Of a DNA stretch of 64,000 nt, positions 12,178-22,271 are shown one piece after another (positions within the stretch are counted from its first letter, which is position 1; every line of letters begins with the position of its first letter). Origin of the DNA: Escallonia rubra (lineage: Eukaryota; Streptophyta; Magnoliopsida; Escalloniales; Escalloniaceae); contig JAVXUO010000171.1 of NCBI GenBank assembly GCA_033065855.1, positions 186,001 through 250,000 of the forward strand, read 5' to 3'. The notes under the pieces were generated by a model. That model worked only from the letters and a program-made list of their open reading frames with translations, was not told the origin of the DNA and did no database searches. The position numbers were made by a program, and so were the translations under genes.

Positions 12178-12600
12178 TGTTGCTGCTAAAAATATGCTCC
12201 GCGTACTTTGCGGAACCCGAGCCTGAACCGATGACCTGCAAGACAGAAAACGAGTGACCGCCGGGTGGGGTTCCCGGCGGAGAACTCTCCGATGCTTAAG
12301 TCAGAGCGCAGCTACAGGATCATAACTCTGAAAAAGCATGAAAGACACAATGTGTATCTGTGTGTGTGTAGTTGTCCCATACCTGGGGGTAGACCCCTTT
12401 ATATAGCTGTAGAAGGAGAGTCCTAGTAGGACTAGGCTGTTGACTAATCCAATCAGGATCGTGTTAGGATCCTCGAGGATCACGTCACAATCTTTAAAGA
12501 CTCTTTTTAGAATCCTGATAAGATAATCATAAATCTCCCAGTTTGACTAGGATTCGCCGGGTGTTCCCCAATTATTGGGAGTTATATTTGAGCTATATCA
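12178..12600 (-). repeat. LARD-C 3' LTR
   Basis: 423 bp, TG...CA ended, about 99% like its partner by eye apart from the TG-repeat length. It is longer than the LARD-B LTR because of an extra block near 12340-12370 and another near 12490-12530. Confidence 0.92.
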
Positions 12601-13264
12601 TAAGCCCCCCACTTCCTTAGCTAAAATGTTTGGCTGAGGAAGTTTATACCTGGTGTCTCGAGACACGCGTCAGATTTGTAAGTGATTCTCATCCACTTGT
12701 AGGGGTAACAATATTTCTCTCCTCCATGTGCTCCGACCTAAGCGGGAGCTTAAACCTTGGAACTTTGCCCAAGTAGGGCGCTAGAACCCTAGCTCTCGAG
12801 AGCCAAGTCTTAGAGTGTCGCCGGAACAGGCTATTCAGAATCATCTTTCGGAAGACGAATCATGAAATTTCAAGATCCTTTAAAGGCTGTGCCCCATAGT
12901 AGCCTAACACAAAGCTGTGCATGCAAGTTGTTGCATGTGCTAAGTGTTTGAATGTCCCCTCGAGGGGTCACCTCTCCTTTGGAGGGTGTTCATTTTGCGC
13001 AAGTGTGTGTTCTTGAGCTCGAGCCGACCACATAATGCTTGCATTTTACTTTGTCGTGAACTCTTATCATCAGCTAAGAGCTGGCAAAGAAGCCTCGCAC
13101 TCACGCTTGGCTGGGTTTTGAATTGACAAAGAATGGTGGGGGGGATGAAGTCCCATAGTCCTTTGCCGTTTCACGGGTTAGAACTGTAGCTAAACCGTTC
13201 GGATAGAACTCGAGCTCTATCCTATCACCCTTGGGGGTGTTCATCCTTCGAGGGACTGCCCCAG

Positions 13265-13855
13265 AGGGCTGGTGGAGTGCGGAGCTCATGCAACTACCCT
13301 CGAGGGTTCAACGGAATTTAAGAATTCTCATCATACACGCCCTCGGGGGCGGATGGAGCTGGAGCTCATGCAATTACCCTCAAGGGTTTGACGGAATTTA
13401 AGAATTCTCGTCATACACGCCCTCGGGGGCGGATGGAGCCGGAACTCATGCAATTACCCTCGAGGGTTTGACGTAATTTAAGAATTCTCGTCATACACGC
13501 CCTCGGGGGCGGATGGAGCCGGAGCTCATGCAATTACCCTCGAGGGTTTGACGGAATTTAAGAATTCTCATCATACACGCCCTCGGGGGCGGATGGAGCT
13601 AGAGCTTATGCACTTACCCTCGAGGGTTTGACAGAATTTAACAATTCTCATCGTACGCGCCCTCAGGGGTTTAACGAAACTTGGAGTTCTCGTCGTACGT
13701 GCCCTCGGGGGTTTAACGAAACTTTAGAGTCCTCGTTGTACGCGCCCTTAGGGGTTTGACGAAACTTTAGAGTTCTCGTTGTACGCGCCCTTGGGGGTTT
13801 GATGGAACTTATTATTCTCGTCGTATGCGCCCTCGGGGGTTTCTCGTCTTTGTTG
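13265..13855 (+). repeat. LARD-C tandem arrays
   Basis: Five 80-bp units, with start points spaced exactly 80 bp (13291, 13371, 13451, 13531, 13611). Each carries CCCTCGAGGG or a near copy, an AATTTAAGAATTC stretch and CGCCCTCGGGGGCGG. About four units of roughly 46 bp with GGGGGTTT(A/G)ACGAAACTT follow to 13855. Confidence 0.92.
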
Positions 13856-14689
13856 CCGCAGTGCTAAATAAGAAGCCGCGGGTCATGGAGCCCGTAATAT
13901 GGTTGCTGTGGAGAACCTTTCTGTCTGATAAGACATAAGGCATTAAGTCTGTATGATCTCATAAAATATAAAGCCCCCCGGCCTTTAAGAAGGCGTGGAT
14001 GTATAAGACGGCTTTTAAGCCCATATGTTGGGCCCGATCGCAAGAAGACCTGTACGAGCAATATAGAAGACCTTATCTGCCTGCTTGACTGGACGTGCAT
14101 ATAAAGCTAGAGGGCATGGAATCCGTCTGAGCAAGATGTCACTGATGATCAGTAGATAAGTTGTCGAATTTAATCGATTTACTGAGAAGCAACCAGATTC
14201 AGTTTGCTTGGTTGCATGAGCATGAGCTTGAGCTTGCAGTTGTTCCATCCATATTAGCGACGCTATTGGCGAAGTGCTCTGATTTACTGATCGAGGTCAC
14301 TGTGTGACCGAAGACAATAGGTAATGCCGAGTCAGCAGGATGCTGCAGCAGAAACCCTAGGCGTGACTTCAAGTCACCGGGTGCTGTGAATTTGTTCCTT
14401 GCTTAAGAAGTGGTTTATACATCACTGTTGATGCTCGCAGGCATAGTTTAAACCCTTGCAAGAAATAAAAGCACGTGATTGAAAAATAGCTTTTAAAGTA
14501 ATAAAGCATATAATAGTTCAACTATGTTTTTAACACAGAATTAGAGCGGTGTTCAAACACCGTGGACCCATTAGGGTCTTGTCGGTCAGCCGACAAGGTG
14601 CACTGCACTGCGTGTTACAGGTGAGCTTAAAATGTCATTGTAGTCGGATGCCCCGACTTGTGACGTGCTCGCAATAATCGATGCAATTG

Positions 14690-16286
14690 CATAATGCCAG
14701 ACCATGAATTACATAGGTCTAGGTTAAAGAAGCACACAGGAAGCAACCTTTAGATAAGCTTGCTAGCGCCTTTAAATGTATCCGTTTTATTTTTGGAGAC
14801 AAATATGCCATATTTTTTTTAAAAGTATGCGGCATATGTTCAATAAATGAGACCCTGTGGGTCTAAAGTATAATTATGCATTTTTGATAGGTTAAAACCT
14901 TAATGCTTTTGAATAGTGTGGCATAAGTTGAATAAAGAAGACCCTGCGGGTCAAAAAAATATAAATATGTCTTTTTATGAGGGTAACATAAAAGAGAGAA
15001 TTTGACCTTTTGTCTGCCCTTTTCTTTCATGACTGAAGGGCCTATCTGCAGATCGATTGATGGGTACTTTTCTTGGTGGGAAGACCGGCCATTGTGCTGA
15101 CGCCGGCGCGATTTGGGGAGTTGACCAGCCACCGTTAGCGGTGCGGCAGTGGCGCGCTTGCTGCTTTTCTTGCCGTGGTTTCGGCCGGAAATCTTGACGG
15201 AGTGGTGCCGTCGCTTTTGGTCGTGGTGGACGGCGCGACGTCTAAGAAGATGTCTACCGGCGATGACATTGCGGTGGACGACGTTGGTGCTTTCCCTGAG
15301 GGCGCGGTGTCACAGATTGGGAGCTGAACCGCACAAATCTGAACTAGATGGCAGGGGAGGCACCGTCATTGTCTCTGCATACCGATGATGGGGGCGTTCG
15401 GGCCGCGGCGACGCGTAGCTCGGCAAGAGGGCCGTCGGACACCTGTGGTGGTGAGGACGTTGGTGAAAAAGCACCGTTGCAATCGATTTGCAGATTCTTT
15501 GGATGGCAACGATCGAGCGATGCGTATGAGATGCCTTTGTGTGGTGGCGATATCGGCTGGTGTGGCGAACACGGCGCGCAGTTGCTAATCGTGGTGGACG
15601 GCGAGGTGTCAAGAGAGGCCGCGATGGTGCGGCGTCGGTTCAGTGCTGGAAGATTTTGACACCACGGCGGCGATCTGCTGCTTCTTCCGTTTTTTTTGTC
15701 GTTGTGGTCACAACAGCCCCATGGTGGCTGTGCTCTTCCCATCGCTGCGTTGGCGCAGATCAGGCTTGACGGCGCTTGGGCGGGGACGGCACTTCGGATG
15801 GCGGCGTTTGGGTTCTAACCCATGGCCGCCGGTGCTTCGAATGTTGTTGGTGCTGCTCCGGCAGCCTTGCGACGGCTTTGTGGCCGTATCGGCGCGACCT
15901 CGGGGAAGGTCACGGTGGACGGCGCTAAGGGCGCTGATTGTTTTTTTTTTTTAATGTCACTGCTTTGGCAGCTTTCTGGCGGTTGAAGAAGCATACGCGG
16001 TGGTGCGCAGGAATTGCACCTTCTGGCAGCGTTGCTATGCTGCTTCTTTTCCCTTTGCTGGACTTTTTTCTTCGGAGTTGCCGTCGGTGACTCGACGGCA
16101 TTTTGTCAGTTCTGAATTTTCTTCGAACAATGTGTTGTATTTTTGTGACGATAATTCATGGAAACTTGTGACGGCGGCGGTTTTGTCGGTGGTTCCGACA
16201 CGTTGTCGCCGGCAATTTGGGTTAAACTGTTCAATTTTCTTGAGGTCAAACGGCTAGGCTGGCGAGTCCCACGGATGGCGCCAATC
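14690..16286 (-). other. LARD-C GC-rich leader and PBS
   Basis: GC-rich sequence between the conserved noncoding block and the 5' LTR. It is homologous but diverged in LARD-D (38253-39400) and missing from LARD-B. Open frames on both strands (for example 15344-15742, minus, and 15643-15954, plus) are proline/arginine-rich and look like by-products of base composition, with no domain I know. The PBS complement GGATGGCGCCA is at 16273-16283. Confidence 0.6.
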
Positions 16287-16705
16287 TGTTGCTGCTAAAA
16301 ATATGCTCCGCGTACTTTGCGGAACCCGAGCCTGAACCGATGACCTGCAAGACAGAAAACGAGTGACCGCCGGGTGGGGTTCCCGACGGAGAACTCTCCG
16401 ATGCTTAAGTCAGAGCGCAGCTACAGGATCATAACTCTGAAAAAGCATGAAAGACACAATGTGTATCTGTGTGTAGTTGTCCCATACCTGGGGGTAGACC
16501 CCTTTATATAGCTGTAGAAGGAGAGTCCTAGTAGGACTAGGCTGTTGACTAATCCAATCAGGATCGTGTTAGGATCCTCGAGGATCACGTCACAATCTTT
16601 AAAGACTCTTTTTAGAATCCTGATAAGATAATCATAAATCTCCCAGTTTGACTAGGATTCGCTTGGTGTTCCCCAATTATTGGGAGTTATATTTGAGTTA
16701 TATCA
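16287..16705 (-). repeat. LARD-C 5' LTR
   Basis: 419 bp partner of 12178-12600. On the minus strand a TATATAAAGG promoter-like box is present near 16502-16511. Confidence 0.92.
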
Positions 16706-16710
16706 CCCTG

Positions 16711-17367
16711 GATTGTGACTGAGCTCTGTCGTTCTTACACTGTCCATGACGTCCTTGATTATTGTAATTTCTGCTCACATTTCTACCTCTGTTCTCCGTA
16801 ACAAAGACATGCGACTCTCCACCGCTTGTACTCACCTCATTTCGCCTTGCTTCCTCATTGAACAGGCTGTCCTTGATGGTGCTCATCGTCAACTAATGTC
16901 TCCCAGCTATCTGGCAGAGAACTCAGCAACAACAACGACTGTAACTCGTCATCCAACTTCATCTCTACGGTGGCCAAATGATTGACCAAACTCTGAAAAT
17001 CACTGAGGTGCTCGACAATGGAATGTCCCTCCTTGAACTTGAGATTCACGAGTCTCCTTATCAAATACACCTTGTTCTGGGCATTCTTCCTCTCATACAT
17101 AGCCTCTAATTTTGTCCACAGGCAATGCGCATTCGTCTCTTGAGCCACGTGATGAAACACGCTATGATCAATCCACTGCCTGATGCAACCAACAGTCTTT
17201 CGATTCATCCGTTCCAATTCCTTGTTATCTTTACCCGCGGGCTTGGCACTATCACCCTCAATTGGGTCGTACAAGTCTCTACCAAAAAGAATGTCCTCCA
17301 TTCTTGGCTTCCATATTGTGTAATTAAACGCCGTCAACTTAATCATCGTTCCTTGAGAATCTTCCAT
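16711..17367 (-). pseudogene. copia-1 gag (UBN2-type) pseudogene
   Basis: Minus-strand frame from the likely start MEDSQGT at 17367. It reads a typical Ty1/copia gag of the UBN2 family: FNYTIWKPRMEDIL near the N-terminus, then LWTKLEAMYERKNAQNKVYL, LVNLKFKEGHSIVEHLSDF and LLLSSLPDSWETL. Gag forms the virus-like particle that packages element RNA. The frame runs to about 16855 and continues in another frame (16892-16698) into the region before the zinc knuckle, so there is at least one frameshift. It is cut at 16706 by LARD-C and resumes at 12177. The start sits about 45 bp after the PBS. Confidence 0.9.
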
Positions 17368-17396
17368 CCTATCACAACCAAGACGCCCCAAACGGG

Positions 17397-17408
17397 GCTC
17401 TGATACCA
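17397..17408 (-). promoter_or_regulatory. copia-1 primer-binding site (iMet type)
   Basis: On the minus strand TGGTATCAGAGC, complementary to the 3' end of initiator methionine tRNA, lies two bases after the 5' LTR. This is the usual plant copia primer site. Confidence 0.95.
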
Positions 17409-17410
17409 CT

Positions 17411-17929
17411 TGTTAGGATCAAAGGGGCTTTGTGTGATAGGGAATTGCAAATAGAGCAAATGCCAAGAATTGAAACGTAACCAAGCCAAACAAACAGTGA
17501 CAAGAGCAACACCAAATTTAACGTGGAAAACCCTCTCACATAGAGGGAAAAAACCACGGGGCAAACAAATCCACTAATTCAATCAACAAAGCACTACAAA
17601 TGATCCTCTCAAACTTTTTTCCCTAAGCTTAAGGTAAACACATGCTTCAGAAAAATGTAAAACTTACTTCTTTCCAACCAAGTTAGAGAAATCACCACAA
17701 AGACATATAAAATGTAAGCTGCTCCACTTCTCTGCTCTCCCTCTTGCATATGCCAATGTCACTGTAGCACACAGGTAATTTCAGCTCTCATGGATGATGT
17801 GAAGCTGCTGGTTTTCTTCACTGTTTTGTCACAAAACAGTGGTAAACTCAGGTAAAAAGGTCAATGCCGAAGCCACCCTTTTTCTTCACTGTTTTCAGCC
17901 TAAACAGTGGCAAACCTCATTCAGTTTTA
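17411..17929 (-). repeat. copia-1 5' LTR, truncated
   Basis: 519 bp matching 7454 to about 7970, then the match ends inside the LTR at about 17929. Roughly 375 bp of the outer LTR is missing and is replaced by the 28-bp repeat and unrelated DNA. Confidence 0.9.
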
Positions 17930-17950
17930 CCATGGCCCTTCACATAATTG
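17923..17950 (+). repeat. 28-bp direct repeat, copy 2, at the LTR break
   Basis: Identical to 1165-1192. Its first six bases (AGTTTT) also belong to the LTR, so the junction shows short microhomology. Confidence 0.8.
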
Positions 17951-18236
17951 TGTGATAAAAGAGATTAGATGGAAACGAGAGCACCACATGGTATGTGTTT
18001 TTTTAGTATTGACACGAACACCCATAAAATAAATTGATGTCTATTAAGCCCCGTCCAATCCTCAGCTTGTTTGGGACGAGAAAATAATTTGAGTTACTGA
18101 TTTAGTACGTCTCAAAATATTAGGTACTCGAGCTGGATTTGGTGGCCATGTCCCACTCTTTGTCCTTTTGTCCAAATGTTCACCGGAGTTACCTAAAGGC
18201 TAATAGGATGTATCATCTTAGTTGGGACATAGTATC

Positions 18237-18486
18237 TAAAAAAGCCACCTCCAACATGTCCCAAGCCCATTAAGCATTATACATAAGCCTAATGGTTTGA
18301 GCCATAGGTGAACAATCATCTCTCAATGGATTAAGGAAAATAATGTCGATTCAACTGAACAGTAATCAAAATGATTTCTACGAACCGGGTCCCCATAATG
18401 TCCTAAAAGCCACCTCTTACATGCCCTAAGTCCATTAAGCATTATACCCAAGCTTAATCTCTTGAGTCATAGGTTAAAAGTCACCA
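18237..18486 (+). repeat. Imperfect 75-bp duplication, 175-bp offset
   Basis: Positions 18237-18311 and 18412-18486 match at most sites (AAAGCCACCTC, CCATTAAGCATTATAC, AGTCATAGGT or a near copy). This suggests an old tandem duplication of a unit about 175 bp long. Confidence 0.75.
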
Positions 18487-19253
18487 TCCACAAGGTTAAC
18501 GAAAATATTGCGAAGCTAGAGACATTTGTTTTGGTACTTTACATGGTCTGTTGGTAAACACTACAATAGGCATCCTGCTATTTGTAAAGATATTGAGCGA
18601 CCCCATCCTCAAGCTAAAAAAAAGATTCTAAAGATACTCCGATTACTGTCCAGCATCCTTCTCTTGCGATCGTCACCATGTCCGATCATTTGTAACAGTC
18701 TACTTCTAATAATAAAAAATGTGCTATGGCAAGCACAAACATATGCAGAATATATATCTTGCTAAAGGTTACAACTTGAAGTGTATAGAAACTGGCAATT
18801 AGTACCTAGATCAGCATGTAGAGGTGTTGGTGCGTGCTTGGCTAGCATCTCTTTATTGATAGTTAGTTGCTCCTAATGCCAGCAAAATTCATTCAGCATT
18901 CTACTGATATAAATCTTTCGATCACTTTCTTCCTAAATTGTGGACTCTAAAGTCTGCATTGTTTTCTGAAAACCAAAATAAAAGTGAAAGATTCTGGACA
19001 AGAGAAAATAAACTTTTGAATGCTCTAACTTAACCTTCTAACTTAACCTTAAACTTGAAGAGGGGAAGCTAATGAACCGTTGCTAATGGTTGAAAATCAA
19101 CTGTTATTTATAACCTCTTTCCCTAAGTCACGAAGAGAGTTAGTTCAAGAGCTGGTAGTTCAAAATTGGGGCCTCAAAAAAAGTTCATGCTACAAAGACT
19201 AATAAGTGGTATACTTTTTACAATACTGCTGCTGAAGCATGTCTATAAGACTA

Positions 19254-19315
19254 CTACCAAGCACATACCAGTATCCATACATTGCACCAAAACACAGACA
19301 AAGAGTTATTGCAAC

Positions 19316-19361
<46 letters not shown>

Positions 19362-19422
19362 TACCAAGCTCATACCAATATCCATGCATCGCACCAAAAG
19401 ACAAACAAAGAGATATTGCAAC

Positions 19423-19450
<28 letters not shown>
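19254..19450 (+). repeat. Tandem duplication carrying (CT)n microsatellites
   Basis: A block of about 63 bp beginning CTACCAAGC and ending in a CT run occurs twice, at 19254 and 19361. The CT runs are at 19320-19359 (20 dinucleotides) and 19423-19450 (14). The block bodies differ at several sites, so the duplication is not recent. Confidence 0.9.
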
Positions 19451-19453
<3 letters not shown>

Positions 19454-22209
19454 ATCCTGATTTGTGATCTAATTCACACCATCAACAGCTGCTTTACATG
19501 ATAGCATGACACAAGGAAGTTGTAAAATTAAGAGAAAAATATTTTTCACCTTAACTATTCTAGAGAGCTGAAGTTTGTCATGATAGCATGACACAAGGAA
19601 GATGTATATTTCCTTATCCCCTCAATAGGAATCTCATGTTTCATGCCCTGAAATTTTCTTTTCCACATTCTCTGTCCAAAGGGATCCTTCGTATGGACTA
19701 CAATGAAGTTATAGGCATTGGCCAGCTTATAGCAAGAACAATTTTATAAAATCGCAATAGTATGTACAAATCAAATCCTTCACCATGAACAAGCATCTAA
19801 GAAAATAAGAAGAAAAGGGAAATAAAGACAATAGTTCTTTTAGACCATCCAAGCCAATACATTCACTGGCGTGTCATGTATGTAAATTATCAATACAAAC
19901 AAAGAAGTGGAAGATAATAATGGACACACATAGCATAAACTTCTCATAGACATTGTAAATCAATTTCTCTAGACTAAAATTTGATTTAGACACACTTCTG
20001 CATGAAATCTGGAAAATGAAGTGGAAGAGATCTTCAAAAGTTCACCAACATAGTAATGAATCGAGGAAGGAGGTTTTAGTCCACCTTGGCCCAAACCTTA
20101 GGACAAGCTTAAAGAAGCAGCTCGTCATAAATCAACCATCATGATTTGGTGAAAACATAAAGAGATGTAAAATAAATTGTAGGATAGAAATTAAAAGGTG
20201 TATCAAGCTTAAAGTTAAGGAATAAACTGCATCGTAATGATTTTTCAAGAAAAAGGGTGACGAAGCTAATACCCTAAAAGCCTTGAAAAATAGTCATGGC
20301 TGTAATCGATCCTTGTGAACTACAATTACTCAAACATGTGATGAAAAATTATTTGAACATAGTCAACACATAACAAAAAGTACTTACCTTCAAAACTTGA
20401 GACGACTACATGATAGATTTGCATCTCTATAGAAATCCAATCAAACTCCAAAAGTACATAATTATTTCTAGACATGAGAACATTAAAGAAATGAAGGAAA
20501 AGAAAAGTTAAAACTTGATATCTTCAGGAATTTTGTTGGCAAACCAGATATAAACAAACTAATCTCTAGGGTTTAGTATTGAAGTTTCGGTGCATTGCAC
20601 ATAATATTTGCCATACAAATAAACTAATCTGTAGGCTTTATGAACTAATATGTAGGCTTTATTAAATTCTTAAACATCATGAACAAAAACTGACTTTCTC
20701 AAAATTTTAAACATTAGTGAACAAAATATTTGATTAGTCAGCTATTTTGCGCACTCTCTGGACATTTAGTTTGGTTATTGCTTGGTGATGCCATGCATTA
20801 ACTTGCCCAAAAAATGAAAAGTGTGCCAAACTATTTACTACACCACCTTCTCCTCAACGCAACCATGTAAATAATAAATAAACCCAAAAAAAAAAAGCAA
20901 ATATGAATAAATCGGGTACCTCTTCCTTTCATAATGAATACTAAAATGCCTGTGTACAATGACGTGGTATAGAAAGTATATGCAAGAAAGCATTAAAGAG
21001 ACCCCAATTTCAACAAGAAGAATAGTAAAGAACTATAAGCAAAACCAAACATATCAAATCCATAAGAACAACAACCAGAGTGTATGAGTGAGCATGTGTG
21101 TCTAGGGGCAGTGTTGTTGTTATTGTGGGTGTGCATATGAATTCGGTTTTGAGGTGAAAAATATGAAAAAGGAGAGGAGATTTGTTTAAAGTTAAGGAAC
21201 AGTAATGAGTGAGTGAGAGAGAGAGATTGATAGTTCTGTACACACAAGCCTACAATGGCTAAGGGATGATGAAGGTTGGTCAAGCATTGGAGAACAAAGT
21301 GATCACTGCTACACACAAGTTCATGTTCGATTTCTCCTGACATGTGAAGCTGTTCTGACTGTCATCAATCCATGTATAAGTTGCCTGACTCGACGTGGTA
21401 CAATTGAACGGGGAACTACCCACCTTGAATTCGAAAAGACTCATCTGACTGGGAACTGTTTAATGCCGGTTCGAATTCATCTCCTATAATAATCTATTCA
21501 TAGAAAATAAAAGGTATGGAGCTGATGGGCTGAGGATAGAAATGAGGTACTCGGAAGAATCCACCAAGGAAGAATCTCCGAAGTTGGCATGTCTAAGAAG
21601 ACTCTATGAGCAGAGTATTCAGTAGTTGTTTTTGTTATATGAATCCCAATTGTAAACATAATAAAGCTACTGTAAGATTGCCTTGAATCAGGAATGAAGT
21701 TCATAGAGTGTTGTTTATTATTTGGTTCAAAGAGCAACCAACAAAACAAGAGAAAGGAAACAATTCAACAAACATGTGCAAAAGTGGAAAGTAACGGTGT
21801 GCATCAGTGCATACATTCAAACACGTCACATGAAATAGGAAAGCGAAAGACAGCATGAGGAAGTGCATCCATGGAGTAAGATAAAATGAGCAAAGGCGTG
21901 GACAATTGATAAAAGAAAATTAGGTGTATTTGGTCAAAAAAAAAAATCTGAGGGCATACCGACAGTATGTAGGAGCGCAAGTTTCTCTTTGCCAAACAGC
22001 CGAATGCTAATTTTCTACAAGATTTGAGATGCGATTTTTGTCACCATTGGAAGGTTGATCTTGAATTCATCATTTGGGGCGAGTTCTTGCATAGCATCAT
22101 CAGAGGGCACGTTCTTGGTGAGGTGTTGTTATGTGCTGAGGTTCATCTTCATGAACTTTGTCGAGTTCTTGCCACCGTATAAAAATGTTATCTGAGGATG
22201 AGGGACAGT

Positions 22210-22271
22210 CATTACAAGAAAAGAGGTTTTTAGTGACAGAATTTGACTCCGTCACCTAAAAGGCTTTTAGT
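22210..22271 (+). mobile_element. CACTA transposon end fragment
   Basis: CATTACAAGAAAA followed by TTTTTAGTGACAG and CTCCGTCACC resembles the CACTACAAGAAAA terminus and subterminal repeats of plant CACTA elements, with one changed base in the terminus. Only about 60 bp is left before a hAT-like end begins. Confidence 0.6.

Larger units (their letters stand above)
12178..16705 (-). mobile_element. LARD-C: non-autonomous LTR retrotransposon
   Basis: Same family as LARD-B, complete: LTRs at 12178-12600 and 16287-16705, TSD CCCTG at 12173-12177 and 16706-16710. The polypurine tract adjoins the left LTR and a TGGCGCC-type PBS adjoins the right LTR, so it lies on the minus strand. The LTRs differ by only a few substitutions and a 4-bp TG repeat difference, which suggests a younger insertion than B. 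The 3.7 kb interior carries tandem arrays, a conserved noncoding block and a GC-rich leader. No gag or pol motif was found, so movement would depend on proteins of another element. Confidence 0.93.
7454..17929 (-). mobile_element. copia-1: deleted Ty1/copia element split by two LARDs
   Basis: A minus-strand Ty1/copia element with its 3' LTR at 7454-8346, a partial 5' LTR at 17411-17929 and an initiator-Met-type PBS at 17397-17408. Without the two later insertions (8854-11530 and 12178-16705) the internal region is only about 1.85 kb. It keeps gag, a CCHC knuckle, protease-to-GAG-pre-integrase sequence and a short tail. Integrase, reverse transcriptase and RNase H are absent. It was therefore already a deletion derivative that needed enzymes from elsewhere, or it decayed before the insertions. 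The 5' LTR is cut at 17929, so the outer TSD cannot be confirmed. Confidence 0.9.
17951..22209. other. Noncoding, nothing recognised except local repeats
   Basis: AT-rich sequence with no assignable gene. The open frame at 21343-20993 (minus) and others are short and show no motif. Local duplications are listed separately. Confidence 0.5.

Noticed and set aside
9915..13855. A CRISPR-like array
   Set aside because: Units are contiguous tandem repeats with no unique spacers, inside plant retroelements.
15344..15954. Several overlapping open frames in the LARD-C leader
   Set aside because: All frames on both strands are open because of GC-rich sequence; no motif.
16746..17403. Plus-strand frames opposite copia-1 gag
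   Set aside because: The minus-strand frame has clear gag motifs; the others are shadows.
20993..21343. 116-codon minus-strand frame beginning MSGEIEHEL
   Set aside because: The start looks protein-like but the rest is low-complexity Ser/Leu/His sequence from CT-rich DNA; no domain.
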